A stretch of DNA of 64,000 nucleotides, from assembly GCF_002086795.1 (NCBI RefSeq), contig NZ_MVIM01000003.1, positions 310,001-374,000 of the forward strand, in the 5' to 3' direction. Under the pieces are notes generated by a model, which worked only from the letters and a program-made list of their open reading frames with translations, ran no database searches and was not told where the DNA came from. The position numbers and the translations under genes were made by a program. Below, piece by piece: positions 9,476 through 18,267 of this stretch. Position 1 is the first letter of the stretch. Every line of letters starts with the position of its first letter. The DNA comes from Mycolicibacterium tusciae (GTDB taxonomy: Bacteria > Actinomycetota > Actinomycetes > Mycobacteriales > Mycobacteriaceae).

Positions 9476-11107
9476 ATGAGCAAGCAGATTGAGTTCAACG
9501 AGACTGCGCGCCGGGCAATGGAAGCCGGGGTCGACAAGCTCGCCGACGCCGTGCGAATCACGCTGGGGCCGCGCGGTCGCCACGTGGTGCTGGCCAAGGC
9601 GTACGGCGGTCCGGTGGTGACCAACGACGGTGTCACCATCGCCCGCGAGATCGAGCTGGAAGACCCGTTCGAGAACCTCGGCGCCCAGCTGGTCAAGTCG
9701 GTCGCCACCAAGACCAACGACGTGGCAGGTGACGGCACGACCACGGCGACGGTGCTCGCACAGGCGATCATCAAGGCCGGCCTGCGCAACGTGGCCGCGG
9801 GTGCCAACCCGATCGCACTCGGCCTCGGCATCAGCAAGGCCGCCGACGCGGTCTCCGAGGCGCTGCTCGCGGCGGCGACGCCGGTCAGCGACAAGACGGC
9901 CATCGCCCAGGTCGCCACGGTGTCCTCACGCGATGAGCAGGTCGGCGAGCTGGTCGGCGAGGCCATGACGACGGTCGGCGTCGACGGTGTGGTGACGGTC
10001 GAGGAGTCCTCGACGCTGAACACCGAGCTCGAGGTCACCGAGGGTGTCGGCTTCGACAAGGGTTACATTTCCGCGTACTTCATCACCGACTTCGATGCAC
10101 AGGAAGCCGTGCTCGAGGACGCGTTGGTGCTGCTGCACCGCGAGAAGATCAGCTCGCTGCCTGATCTGCTTCCGCTGCTGGAGAAGGTCGCCGAGTCCGG
10201 CAAGCCGCTGCTGATCGTGGCCGAGGACGTCGAGGGTGAACCCCTTTCGACGTTGGTGGTCAACGCGATTCGCAAGACGCTGAAGGCCGTTGCCGTCAAG
10301 GCGCCGTTCTTCGGGGACCGGCGCAAGGCGTTCCTCGACGATCTGGCGGTCGTCACGGGCGGCCAGGTCGTCAACCCCGATGTCGGTCTCGTGCTGCGCG
10401 AGGTCGGCCTCGAGGTGCTCGGTACCGCACGCCGGGTCGTCGTCGACAAGGACAGCACCGTCATCGTCGACGGTGGTGGCACGCAGGACGCCATCGACGG
10501 CCGCAAGGCGCAACTGCGCTCCGAGATCGAGGCGTCCGATTCCGACTGGGATCGCGAGAAGCTCGAGGAGCGGCTGGCCAAGCTGTCCGGTGGCGTCGCC
10601 GTCATCCGGGTCGGCGCGGCAACCGAGACCGACCTCAAGAAGCGCAAGGAAGCGGTCGAGGACGCGGTGTCGGCAGCCAAGGCGGCCGTCGAGGAGGGCA
10701 TCGTCGCCGGTGGTGGCGCGGCGCTCGTGCAGGCCGGTTCGGTGCTCGGCCCGCTGCGCGAGTCGCTCTCCGGTGACGAGGCGCTGGGCGTCGGCGTATT
10801 CGCCTCCGCGTTGACGGCGCCGCTGTACTGGATCGCCACCAACGCCGGGCTCGACGGCTCGGTCGTGGTCAACAAGGTGTCCGAACTGCCCGCCGGTCAG
10901 GGCTTCAACGCGGCCACGCTCGCCTACGGTGATCTGGCTGCCGATGGCGTTGTGGACCCGGTCAAGGTGACCCGGTCAGCCGTGCAGAACGCGGCGTCCG
11001 TCGCGCGGATGGTGCTGACCACCGAGACCGCGATTGTCGAGAAGCCGGCCGAGGCCGAAGACGACGGTCATGGCCACGGCCATGGCCACGGTCATCACCA
11101 CCACTGA
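9476..11107 (+). CDS. groEL1: Chaperonin GroEL1 (Cpn60.1) with His-rich C-terminus
   Basis: 543 aa ATP-dependent chaperonin subunit. [18 protein letters not shown], the ATP-binding [16 protein letters not shown] and [16 protein letters not shown] are canonical. The C-terminus ends in [12 protein letters not shown] instead of the Gly-Gly-Met tail of GroEL2, the mark of mycobacterial GroEL1, which in M. smegmatis is linked to mycolate synthesis during biofilm growth. An AAAGGA ribosome site lies shortly before ATG 9476. Second gene of the CIRCE-controlled operon; no groEL2 is in this window. Confidence 0.97.
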   Translation: MSKQIEFNETARRAMEAGVDKLADAVRITLGPRGRHVVLAKAYGGPVVTNDGVTIAREIELEDPFENLGAQLVKSVATKTNDVAGDGTTTATVLAQAIIKAGLRNVAAGANPIALGLGISKAADAVSEALLAAATPVSDKTAIAQVATVSSRDEQVGELVGEAMTTVGVDGVVTVEESSTLNTELEVTEGVGFDKGYISAYFITDFDAQEAVLEDALVLLHREKISSLPDLLPLLEKVAESGKPLLIVAEDVEGEPLSTLVVNAIRKTLKAVAVKAPFFGDRRKAFLDDLAVVTGGQVVNPDVGLVLREVGLEVLGTARRVVVDKDSTVIVDGGGTQDAIDGRKAQLRSEIEASDSDWDREKLEERLAKLSGGVAVIRVGAATETDLKKRKEAVEDAVSAAKAAVEEGIVAGGGAALVQAGSVLGPLRESLSGDEALGVGVFASALTAPLYWIATNAGLDGSVVVNKVSELPAGQGFNAATLAYGDLAADGVVDPVKVTRSAVQNAASVARMVLTTETAIVEKPAEAEDDGHGHGHGHGHHHH

Positions 11108-11122
11108 GCAGTAGCTTCACAG

Positions 11123-11150
11123 AACACCCCGGTCACCAGGCCGGGGTGTT
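11123..11150 (+). terminator. Terminator hairpin after groEL1
   Basis: AACACCCCGG and CCGGGGTGTT pair perfectly over 10 bp around an 8-base loop, 15 bases after the groEL1 stop. The downstream T-run is poor (CTGG), typical of mycobacterial hairpin terminators. Confidence 0.8.
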
Positions 11151-11234
11151 CTGGTAAGCACACTCGCGCACCGATGTTCGGCCTTCGGAGCGCAATCCGT
11201 AAAAGGGTGAGCGCTCGGCCTCTAGTCTCCGGAC

Positions 11235-12752
11235 ATGGACCGCATCTGGCAGTGGGCGTGGGACCGGTTTGGAGCGGAACACCGGTGGGCGGGTCTGGCC
11301 GTCATATTGCCAGCAGGATTGCCGATCTTCCTGTTGTGGTCGTTCCTCATCGTCGCTGTTGAAGGCTCCCGCCACTACGTCGAGGCAGCCGTCGTCACCC
11401 TCGTCGCCCTGCTGGCGCTGAATCTGTACGCGGCTTTCGCCGACCGCAAGCGCTACCGCCCGGTCGAGCAATGGGCGGCCGGCCGCGACGTCGATCGGGC
11501 AATAGCGCTGGAGGCCACATATAGCTTCGCCCGGAGCGCGGTTTACCGGGCGCTTTGGTTAGCCGCGGTGTGCTTCGCCGTGATGTCGGTGATCGTCGGT
11601 GCAATTGTTGGAGCGGACGGACCGCGACTTGCGCAGTACGGGGTGCTGGGCGCCGCGGTCGGAACCGTGACGTATCTCATCAGTGTGCACAGCATGTTGG
11701 AGGCGACCGCTCGGCCTGCACGGGTCGCGATCGCCGGCGACACGAGCATTGGGGACTCCTTACCCCGCGCTCGCCCGACGATCGCCGCGTGGTCAAACAT
11801 GACGGTCCTGGGGACTGCGTTCGTTTTCTCCGTCGACAGCGCGATGTTGGTTGCCGCGATCGTCGGGGCCAGCCCGCAGCCATTTCTGTTCCTTGGGATC
11901 GGCAGTGCGTTGACACTCGGATTCGGAATTCCGCTAGTCGTCGGCGTCGGTTTCTCACCGTCGATGCGGCCGATTCGGGATCTCGCGGAGGGAACCGAAC
12001 GTGTCGCAGCCGGTGACTACGGCAGGCGGGTGCCGGTGGTACAGGACGACGATCTGGGAGTGCTGGCGGCGTCGTTCAATCGCATGCAGGCGGGATTGGC
12101 TGAGCGGCAACGACTTCAGGCGGCATTCGGTACCTACGTCGACCCCGCTCTCGCCGCGCGGCTGCTCGAGCAGGGCGACGACGTTTTTACCGGCGAGCGC
12201 CGCGAGGTGACGGTGATGTTCGTCGACATCCGCGACTTCACCCCGTTCGCCGAGGCGAACACCGCGGAGGACACCGTGGCCCGGCTCAACGCCCTGTTCG
12301 AGATCGTGGTGCCGGCCGTCACCGACGCCGGAGGGCACGTCAACAAGTTCCTCGGCGACGGCGCGATGGCCGTCTTCGGCGCTCCAAACGATCTCGCGGA
12401 CCATGCCGACGCCGCAGTGGGCGCCGCGGTGCTGATTCACCGTCTCGTTGTCGAGCGATTCGGCGGTGAGCTTCGGATCGGCATCGGGATCAACACCGGT
12501 ACGGTGATCGCCGGCACCATTGGCGGAGGGGCTCATCTTGAGTTCAGCCTGATCGGCGACACGACGAACGTGGCTGCCCGCGTCGAGCAACTCACCAAGA
12601 CCACCGGCGACGCCATCCTTCTCACTGGCCAAACCGTTGACGCCCTGGTTTCTCCACCACCCGGACTCGCTGACCGGGGTGCCCACGCGCTGAAGGGCAA
12701 GTCAGCCCAAACCGCGGTCTTCGGTCTTGACCCGGTCGCGACGCCTTTGTAG
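11235..12752 (+). CDS. Membrane-bound class III adenylate cyclase with HAMP domain
   Basis: 505 aa. About six hydrophobic membrane segments in residues 20-255, then a HAMP linker (PIRDLAEGTERVAAGDYGRRV) and a C-terminal guanylate/adenylate cyclase catalytic domain from about 320. Metal-binding aspartates are Asp331 (MFVDIRDFTPF) and Asp375 (HVNKFLGDGAMAVF), with Lys371 at the adenine-selecting position. The architecture matches the Rv1318c/Rv1319c/Rv1320c/Rv3645 group, with the catalytic domain in the cytosol. It stands alone between the groEL1 terminator and a secreted-protein cluster that separate groEL1 from whiB3. Confidence 0.92.
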   Translation: MDRIWQWAWDRFGAEHRWAGLAVILPAGLPIFLLWSFLIVAVEGSRHYVEAAVVTLVALLALNLYAAFADRKRYRPVEQWAAGRDVDRAIALEATYSFARSAVYRALWLAAVCFAVMSVIVGAIVGADGPRLAQYGVLGAAVGTVTYLISVHSMLEATARPARVAIAGDTSIGDSLPRARPTIAAWSNMTVLGTAFVFSVDSAMLVAAIVGASPQPFLFLGIGSALTLGFGIPLVVGVGFSPSMRPIRDLAEGTERVAAGDYGRRVPVVQDDDLGVLAASFNRMQAGLAERQRLQAAFGTYVDPALAARLLEQGDDVFTGERREVTVMFVDIRDFTPFAEANTAEDTVARLNALFEIVVPAVTDAGGHVNKFLGDGAMAVFGAPNDLADHADAAVGAAVLIHRLVVERFGGELRIGIGINTGTVIAGTIGGGAHLEFSLIGDTTNVAARVEQLTKTTGDAILLTGQTVDALVSPPPGLADRGAHALKGKSAQTAVFGLDPVATPL

Positions 12753-12979
12753 TGCCTGACCAGTCGGCGGCTGTTGTACGTGTTTGCTGTTACGGGCCAG
12801 ATTGTCTTTGGGTCGAGATTCGGGCCCGACGGATTACGTCACCCCGATAGGCCTTGACACTGGACTAACAACGCCTGCTTCGCAAAATGGCCATATCGAC
12901 TCCTCAGTCGAAGGAAACGAGATAAGTTTGCCGCTCGGGGGAACAGAGCAACAGTTCACTTCGAGAAGAGGGGCAACGG

Positions 12980-13327
12980 ATGAACAGGATGTTGAGGAAA
13001 CTCACGATCGGCATCGTCGCGGCGGTGGTCGCTTTACTCGGACTGGCCGCCCCGGCAAACGCACAAGATCGCAACGTAGAAGTCATCAACCAAACGCAGC
13101 ACGCAATCGTGCAGTTCTACGCATCGAACGTCGACCGCGGCACCTGGGAGGAAGACATTCTGGGCGAGGACGTGCTGCCGGTCGGCCAGTCGGTGAACAT
13201 CAATATCGATGACGGCAGCGGGGCGTGCTTGTACGACTTCAAGGCCGTGTTCGACGACGGCGAGGAGCTGGTGCGCACCGGCATCGACGTGTGCACCACG
13301 ACCGCATATACCTACACCGAAGGCTGA
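12980..13327 (+). CDS. Small secreted protein of unknown function
   Basis: 115 aa. A clear Sec signal peptide (MNRMLRKLTIGIVAAVVALLG, cleavage near PANA-QD) precedes a mature domain of about 85 aa with NQTQHAIVQFYASN, GTWEEDILG, LPVGQSVNINIDDG and ACLYDFKAVFDDG. The layout resembles a widespread family of short exported proteins with two cysteines; no function is known to me. AGAGGGG lies about 7 bases before ATG 12980. TTGACA at 12854 is a possible -35 element, without a convincing -10. Confidence 0.8.
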   Translation: MNRMLRKLTIGIVAAVVALLGLAAPANAQDRNVEVINQTQHAIVQFYASNVDRGTWEEDILGEDVLPVGQSVNINIDDGSGACLYDFKAVFDDGEELVRTGIDVCTTTAYTYTEG

Positions 13328-13340
13328 GACGACAAGTCAT

Positions 13341-13369
13341 CCCCGATCCCGTTGGGCCGGGGTGTTTTT
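13341..13369 (+). terminator. Terminator hairpin between convergent secreted-protein genes
   Basis: CCCCG and CGGGG flank an inner CCC-GTT-GGG stem, followed by TGTTTTT. It lies between the stops of the convergent genes ending at 13327 (+) and 13375 (-). Confidence 0.7.
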
Positions 13370-13374
13370 CGTTG

Positions 13375-13869
13375 TCAGGCCGTGGGCTGGATGGAAACGA
13401 TGCGGAAGACTCCCGGCTGGGCGTTGTCAGGGGCGAACCGCACCTCCAGGACGTCTGGTGGGAACTGGCCGGCCAGGTCATTCAGTGTCCTGGGCAGGAA
13501 CGCCTGGGCCTTGGCATTGCCGTACCAGTTCGGGTTGGACGGATCGACGCTGAGGGCGTTCACGCTGTCGATCGTCTCGTCCCAGCGTTGTATCGGGTCC
13601 GGCCGCGCGTCGCCGAAGCCCGCCGACTTGAGGTAGGCATCCCCTTGTCCGGCAACGGTAATCGCGGTTCCGCCCCCGACGGGTGTTCCGGTGATCGTCC
13701 CATTGACGGCGTCGGCCGTCACCGATGTCAGCCGCACGGTGCACACGTTGTCGACGACGCTCGGCGGCACACAGAATCCGGGCAGCGGGTCAGCGTGGGC
13801 CGGGGCGATGGTCAGGGCGGCAGACAATGCCAAGACGGACATTGCCGCGCCGATCCTTTCAGGCGTCAC
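13375..13869 (-). CDS. Secreted protein of unknown function
   Basis: 164 aa with a signal peptide (MTPERIGAAMSVLALSAALT, cleavage near AHA-DP). The mature part has paired cysteines (GFCVPPSVVDNVCTVRL), a Gly/Thr-rich beta-like stretch (NGTITGTPVGGGTAI) and a C-terminal segment ending EVRFAPDNAQPGVFRIVSI. I do not recognise the family; it looks like a mycobacterial exported protein. An internal ATG 9 codons in is an alternative start. Its 5' end lies 44 bases from the divergent secreted-protein gene. Confidence 0.75.
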   Translation of the reverse strand: MTPERIGAAMSVLALSAALTIAPAHADPLPGFCVPPSVVDNVCTVRLTSVTADAVNGTITGTPVGGGTAITVAGQGDAYLKSAGFGDARPDPIQRWDETIDSVNALSVDPSNPNWYGNAKAQAFLPRTLNDLAGQFPPDVLEVRFAPDNAQPGVFRIVSIQPTA

Positions 13870-13913
13870 AAGAATGTATTCGGTGCGCTGACCTGAAGAG
13901 TTACGCTGCCGAG

Positions 13914-14273
13914 GTGATCAGGCGGTACGCAGTGGCCGGACTTGTCGCCACATTGGCTGCGGTCACGTTCGTGGCCCGGGCGAGTTCCGCCCCGCTGGAC
14001 CCGATCCCGGGTAATGGCTTCTTCCTCGTTGGGCCCGACATCGCGCCGGGTCTTTACCAAACGGCCGGGTCAGCCTCGACGTTCGGCGTATGGATCAACG
14101 ACGTGCCGACCGTCGACTCGATGTGCGCGTGGTTCGCGTACAGCACGCCCGACACCAACAAAGACCACGTGGTCGCCACGAATATGTCGATCGGTCCGAT
14201 GTTCGCGAATATCAACGCGGAAGTGAAGGCCTTCGAATCGCGAAACTGCCAACCCTGGACCCGGGTGCCCTGA
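13914..14273 (+). CDS. Small secreted protein of unknown function
   Basis: 119 aa from GTG 13914. Signal peptide (IRRYAVAGLVATLAAVTFVA, cleavage after ASSA), then DPIPGNGFFLVGPDIAPGLYQTAG and an SMCAWFAYSTPD segment with two cysteines in the mature part. The LVGPDIAPGLYQT pattern occurs in many short actinobacterial exported proteins of unknown role. The start is chosen for signal-peptide geometry; the frame is open further upstream but overlaps the divergent neighbour. Confidence 0.75.
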   Translation: MIRRYAVAGLVATLAAVTFVARASSAPLDPIPGNGFFLVGPDIAPGLYQTAGSASTFGVWINDVPTVDSMCAWFAYSTPDTNKDHVVATNMSIGPMFANINAEVKAFESRNCQPWTRVP

Positions 14274-14312
14274 AAGTGAATGACAATCCGGTCGCCGGGG
14301 TATCCCGGCCCA

Positions 14313-14642
14313 ATGGCGGAGCATGAAGGCGGCCAGTGGAACGTCGCCACGAAAAAGAACACGGTCTATCTCGAGCGGGTATCCGAGGATGGCGAGCGGC
14401 TCATCGACGACTCGTTGGCGCCGGAGGAGGCCCGTCAATTGGCCCGGCTGCTTACGAAGCATGCCGATGGCATCAGCGAATCGGGTGCGGACACCGTGGA
14501 CGACGAAGACACCACGGACGAAGACTCGGAGGATGACGACTCTGACGAGGATGACGACTCTGACGAGGATGACGACTCTGACGAGGATGACGACTCGGAC
14601 GATGACGACAAGTCCGAGGACTCTGACGAGACGAAAGACTAG
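14313..14642 (+). CDS. Small protein with acidic Asp/Glu/Ser repeat tail
   Basis: 109 aa from ATG 14313 (an in-frame ATG at 14280 is possible). The first 60 residues form a folded-looking domain (WNVATKKNTVYLERVSEDGE, LAPEEARQLARLLTKHADGI); the rest is a very acidic DDSDED repeat tail that is probably disordered. Function unknown. The tail is encoded by an 18-bp tandem repeat, described separately. Confidence 0.7.
   Translation: MAEHEGGQWNVATKKNTVYLERVSEDGERLIDDSLAPEEARQLARLLTKHADGISESGADTVDDEDTTDEDSEDDDSDEDDDSDEDDDSDEDDDSDDDDKSEDSDETKD
14532..14603 (+). repeat. 18-bp tandem repeat, four copies, coding for an acidic tail
   Basis: GATGACGACTCTGACGAG repeats at 14532, 14550 and 14568 exactly, with a fourth diverged copy at 14586. 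Each unit encodes Asp-Asp-Asp-Ser-Asp-Glu. Length variation between strains by slippage is expected and would keep the frame. Confidence 0.9.
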
Positions 14643-14671
14643 TCCCGGCTTCATATCTCGACCCTGAACTG

Positions 14672-15592
14672 ATGCGAGCGATCATCGCGCGCGACCGCGC
14701 TGCCGGAGTGCACGGCCTAGCACTGGGGGAGATGCCGTACCCGCACGCCGCCGAGAACGATGTCGTCGTCCGAGTGCACGCGGCGGGATTCACGCCGGGT
14801 GAGCTCGACTGGCCGGGCACCTGGACCGACCGGGCCGGACATGACAGGACACCGACCATCCCCGGGCACGAGGTCTCCGGGGTCGTCGCCGAACTCGGCT
14901 ACGGGACGACAGGTTTGACTGTCGGCCAACGAGTCTTCGGGATCACCGACTGGTGCCGCAATGGCACGCTGGCCGAATTCGTGGCAGTCGAGGCTCGCAA
15001 TCTTGCGCCGCTATCGACGGGAGTCGATCACATCGTGGCTGCGGCACTGCCGATTTCGGGCCTCACCGCGTGGCAGGGACTGTTCATTCACGGGCGGCTC
15101 TCCGCCGGGCAGACGGTGCTGATTCACGGCGCTGCCGGCGGTGTCGGTTCGATGGCGGTACAACTGGCGCTCGACGCGGGGGCACGGGTGATCGGTACGG
15201 GACGCGCGGCCGATCGTGAAGTGGCCCTGGGGCTAGGCGCAGAAGTTTTCGCCGACCTGGAAGAAGATCGGCTTGAAGACGTCGGCGAAGTGGACATGGT
15301 CTTCGACGTGATCGGCGGTGAGATCCTCCGCCGCTCGGCCGCGTTGGTCCGACCTGACGGTGCACTGGTCAGCATCGCCGAACCGCCGCCCAGCCCGCCC
15401 GACAACATCCGGGCCATCTTCTTCGTCGTGGAGCCCGACCGTGCGGGACTCGCCGAATTGGAGCTCAGGGTGCGGGACGGGCGCATCGAGCCACGTGTCG
15501 CAAAGATTCGATCCCTCGACGACGCCGCTGCCGCGTTTGACCCGACCCACCGTGGCCGGGGTAAGACCGTCATCCGCGTGATCGACGTTTGA
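14672..15592 (+). CDS. Zinc-independent MDR-family NAD(P)H oxidoreductase (quinone reductase-like)
   Basis: 306 aa medium-chain reductase. GroES-like N-terminal domain with IPGHEVSGVVAELGYGTTGL, then a Rossmann domain with the nucleotide loop HGAAGGVGSMAVQLA (about residues 149-163). The cysteines of zinc-dependent alcohol dehydrogenases are absent, pointing to a quinone oxidoreductase-type enzyme using NADPH. Substrate unknown. Follows the acidic-repeat gene after 29 bases. Confidence 0.87.
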   Translation: MRAIIARDRAAGVHGLALGEMPYPHAAENDVVVRVHAAGFTPGELDWPGTWTDRAGHDRTPTIPGHEVSGVVAELGYGTTGLTVGQRVFGITDWCRNGTLAEFVAVEARNLAPLSTGVDHIVAAALPISGLTAWQGLFIHGRLSAGQTVLIHGAAGGVGSMAVQLALDAGARVIGTGRAADREVALGLGAEVFADLEEDRLEDVGEVDMVFDVIGGEILRRSAALVRPDGALVSIAEPPPSPPDNIRAIFFVVEPDRAGLAELELRVRDGRIEPRVAKIRSLDDAAAAFDPTHRGRGKTVIRVIDV

Positions 15593-15659
15593 CCTCGTCG
15601 ACCGCCTATCCAACCAGCGAAAATGGTCGAACTTCACAGCTAATGGCATGGTGGCTGCC

Positions 15660-16616
15660 ATGCGCAGCACTTCCTGCAGGTTGTACCGCAAGTGGTTGAC
15701 GGTGGCGATTATCGGCATCGCGACACTGGCGCTCGTGACGGCGTGCTCCGGATCGGGCCCGTCGCTCCGGGAGAATGAGGCACCCGCGTCCAAATTCACC
15801 ACCGACGGCGCCGCCGCAGGCTCGCCGGAGGCCCCGCCGCCGCAGGAGCCCATGCCGGTGGAAGACGTCCAGCGCGACGTCGTCAAGACCGCATCGATGA
15901 CCATCACGGTGGCCAACACCTCCGAGGCCGCGGACAAGGCGGCCGTCATGGTCGAGGACGCCGACGGCCGCGTCGACAGCCGCAGCGAGAACGCGGGGTC
16001 CGACTCGGGATTGGCGCGCACGTCGGTCGTGCTGCGCGTTCCGGTGGACAAGCTCGACGGTGTGGTGCGCGAGCTCAAGACGCTGGGAACCGTGCAGACC
16101 GCCGAAACCAGCTCCGAGGATGTGACGGCGCAGCGGGTCGATCTCGACGCCCGCATCAAGGCGCTGCAGACCTCGGTGGACCGCCTGCTGGCGATCATGC
16201 GTGATGCCCGCGACCCCGAAGCACTCATCGCCGCCGAGGACGCGCTCTCTCAGCGTCAAGCGGACTTGGACAGCCTGCGCGCCCAGCGTGAAGCCCTCGG
16301 CGACCGCATCGAATACAGCACCGTCAACGTCACCTTCGTGGCAGAAACGATCGGCGGACCGGCACCCAAGCACTATCAGGGATTTCTGGGTCAGGTCGAA
16401 CGAGGTTGGGACGCATTGGTTTCCGTCGCAGGAAACCTCGTGCTGCTGTTCGGTCTCTTGCTGCCGTGGCTGCTCGTGCTGGCCGCCGTCGTCGCTCTCT
16501 GCTACGGCGTCATCCGCGTGGCTGGTGCCCGCCAGACCAAGCCGGAGGCTGCGGCCGAGCCCGCCGGTGAATCAGACGTGGACGTCGCGAAGTCCGACAG
16601 CGAATCGGATGCCTGA
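15660..16616 (+). CDS. DUF4349 lipoprotein with C-terminal membrane segment
   Basis: 318 aa from ATG 15660 (ATG 15648 is an alternative). Lipoprotein signal with lipobox LVTAC, modified Cys29. The central DUF4349 region starts at VVKTASMTITVANTSEAADKA; a coiled-coil-like stretch (TAQRVDLDARIKALQTSVDRL through SLRAQREALGDRIEY) follows; near the C-terminus is one transmembrane helix (LVLLFGLLLPWLLVLAAVVAL) and a short charged tail. Envelope protein of unknown role, ending before a bidirectional terminator shared with whiB3. Confidence 0.87.
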   Translation: MRSTSCRLYRKWLTVAIIGIATLALVTACSGSGPSLRENEAPASKFTTDGAAAGSPEAPPPQEPMPVEDVQRDVVKTASMTITVANTSEAADKAAVMVEDADGRVDSRSENAGSDSGLARTSVVLRVPVDKLDGVVRELKTLGTVQTAETSSEDVTAQRVDLDARIKALQTSVDRLLAIMRDARDPEALIAAEDALSQRQADLDSLRAQREALGDRIEYSTVNVTFVAETIGGPAPKHYQGFLGQVERGWDALVSVAGNLVLLFGLLLPWLLVLAAVVALCYGVIRVAGARQTKPEAAAEPAGESDVDVAKSDSESDA

Positions 16617-16633
16617 GCAGTTGTAGTAGCCGT

Positions 16634-16673
16634 GAAAAAGCCCCGTCCCGGTCGGCCGAGGCGGGGCTTTTTC
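16634..16673. terminator. Bidirectional rho-independent-type terminator
   Basis: GAAAAAGCCCCG (16634-16645) pairs perfectly with CGGGGCTTTTTC (16662-16673), giving a T-run on both strands. It separates the convergent DUF4349 gene and whiB3. Confidence 0.92.
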
Positions 16674-16687
16674 TATTGAATGCGTGG

Positions 16688-16978
16688 TTATGAGGCGCGG
16701 CGGATACCCCGCTTCAGCAACAGTTCGCGCTCGGACTCGGAGAGGCCGCCCCAGATGCCATAGGGCTCTCCGACCGCCAGCGCGTGCGAGCGACACTGCG
16801 TGATCACCGGGCAGCTGCGGCACATCTCCTTGGCGCGCATCTCGCGCTGCGCGCGCGCCCGGCCGCGTTCGCCGTCGGGGTGAAAGAACATGGACGAGTC
16901 GACGCCTCGGCAAAGGCCGGCGATCTGCCAATCCCAGATATCTGCGTTGGGTCCGGGAAGCTGTTGCGGCTGTGGCAT
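16688..16978 (-). CDS. whiB3: Redox-sensing transcriptional regulator WhiB3
   Basis: 96 aa iron-sulfur WhiB-family regulator. Four cluster cysteines at 23, 53, 56 and 62 (CxxC is CRSC), the GIWGG turn and the basic C-terminus LLLKRGIRR. The N-terminus MPQPQQLPGPNADIW is the WhiB3 signature. Start chosen at 16978 with GAGAGGGG just upstream; a longer in-frame extension exists but lacks similarity. Known role in mycobacteria: 4Fe-4S sensing of O2/NO and control of lipid and redox genes. It lies close to groEL1 in M. tuberculosis; here about 5.6 kb intervenes. Confidence 0.96.
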   Translation of the reverse strand: MPQPQQLPGPNADIWDWQIAGLCRGVDSSMFFHPDGERGRARAQREMRAKEMCRSCPVITQCRSHALAVGEPYGIWGGLSESERELLLKRGIRRAS

Positions 16979-17417
16979 TGGAAAACCCCTCTCTACACAC
17001 TCATTTCGCCAACTACACAAGTGCGTGAGTTACGGAACCGATCCGAGCGCAAGTCGCCGATGACTACTCGTGCACACAAACTAGGGGGGCTCACGAAATT
17101 CCGTCAATAGCCTGAACATGTGCTAATTGACATAACGGCAGGTCCAGAATTTACGTCACGTTCATCTTGGGATACTTCGCCGTCGAGATCGGTGTTTAAG
17201 CGCACGTGAAGCAGGGGTCGCCAGGGTGCATTTACCCTGATCGCATCAATCCATGCGACTTTGGCAATTATTCTCAACCCCGCGCCGTCTTACATGGAAT
17301 TAACTTTCGCAGCACCAACTGTTAACCAAAGTGATTTTGACCCCTTTGAAATACGAGTCCACCGGTACCGGGTATTGCACTGGTCCATTGATACGCGTTG
17401 ATACCGTCGCGGCACTG
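16979..17417. other. Divergent regulatory region between whiB3 and the TPR-like gene
   Basis: About 440 bases without a gene, visibly more AT-rich than the flanks. It must hold the whiB3 promoter (leftward) and that of the gene at 17418 (rightward). A short inverted repeat AGGGT-GCATTT-ACCCT lies near 17224-17239. No confident -10/-35 pair or known operator was recognised. Confidence 0.6.
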
Positions 17418-18206
17418 ATGATCACTTCCACCGCAGACCTGGCGAACGCGGCATTCGGGGACGATCCGGGACGCTGGCCGCTGCCCGCCGCGACCACTCC
17501 GCAGCAGCTATGGCTGCGGGCGGTGGTGGCCGGCGGTCAGGGCCGATACAGCAGCGCGCTGGCCGACCTCTCCGCATTGCGACGTCAGCCGCCCGACCCG
17601 CTGGTGTCGCTGGCCCACAGCAGCCGCGCGTCGTTTCTGCGCCAGCTTGGCTGGCACGACCGGGCTCGCACCTGGGACGGCAGGGCGTTCGCACTTGCCG
17701 GTGCCGATCGGGAAGCGGGCGGCGACGCGCTGATCGGGCTGGCCGCCGATGCGCTCGGCACCGGACGGTTTGCGGCGTCGGAGCGGGCGTTGCTCCGCGC
17801 CGCCGACCTTCTCGACGGCCCGGTACCTGCGCGGCTGCACGTGCGGATCGCCTGGGTGTCCGCGGAGCTGGCGATGGCCCGCGGACGGGGTTCGTCCGCG
17901 GTGCATCATGCGGAGGCGGCCAGGGCGGCCGCCGCCACGCTCGGTTCGATACGGCACGCCGTCAAAACCGAGGTCGTCATGGCCGCCGCGCTGTGCTGCG
18001 TCGGTGACCTCGACGGCTCCCGGCGGGTGGCCGATGCCGCGCTCGAGGACACGGAAGCCCACGGAATGGTCCCGCTGCGCTGGGCGTTGGCCTCCTTGCT
18101 GGCCGGTATTGGTAGCGGGGTGCGCTCAGAAGTAGAGGTGGCGGCGATCCGCGACGGTTCTGCCGACACAGTCAGGTCACGAGGCGGCGTGTGGGCGGTC
18201 CGCTGA
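17418..18206 (+). CDS. Conserved mycobacterial protein, TPR-like helical repeats, upstream of sigD
   Basis: 262 aa from ATG 17418 (the frame is open to 17331 with alternative starts). Alanine-rich helix-pair pattern (GGQGRYSSALADLSAL, GDALIGLAADALGTGRFAAS, RAADLLDGPVPARLHVRIAW) like tetratricopeptide repeats. It corresponds in position to Rv3415c of M. tuberculosis, whose function is unknown. It precedes sigD in the same direction by 91 bases and may act with it, but nothing in the sequence proves this. Confidence 0.78.
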   Translation: MITSTADLANAAFGDDPGRWPLPAATTPQQLWLRAVVAGGQGRYSSALADLSALRRQPPDPLVSLAHSSRASFLRQLGWHDRARTWDGRAFALAGADREAGGDALIGLAADALGTGRFAASERALLRAADLLDGPVPARLHVRIAWVSAELAMARGRGSSAVHHAEAARAAAATLGSIRHAVKTEVVMAAALCCVGDLDGSRRVADAALEDTEAHGMVPLRWALASLLAGIGSGVRSEVEVAAIRDGSADTVRSRGGVWAVR

Positions 18207-18267
18207 GACGGGAGCACTCCATCCTGAAAGTTATTGTTTAGCTGAGCCAAGCCCACCGGTAAGTGTC

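Noticed and set aside
10063..10875. Antisense open frame of 270 codons within groEL1
   Set aside because: Shadow of a highly conserved gene; composition Ser/Ala/Thr-rich without motif.
13725..13913. Extended N-terminus of the secreted protein at 13914
   Set aside because: The extension is Arg-rich, overlaps the divergent signal-peptide gene and would bury the signal peptide inside the protein.
16784..17110. Plus-strand open frame crossing whiB3 and its upstream region
   Set aside because: Antisense to whiB3, whose cysteine pattern and ribosome site are certain.
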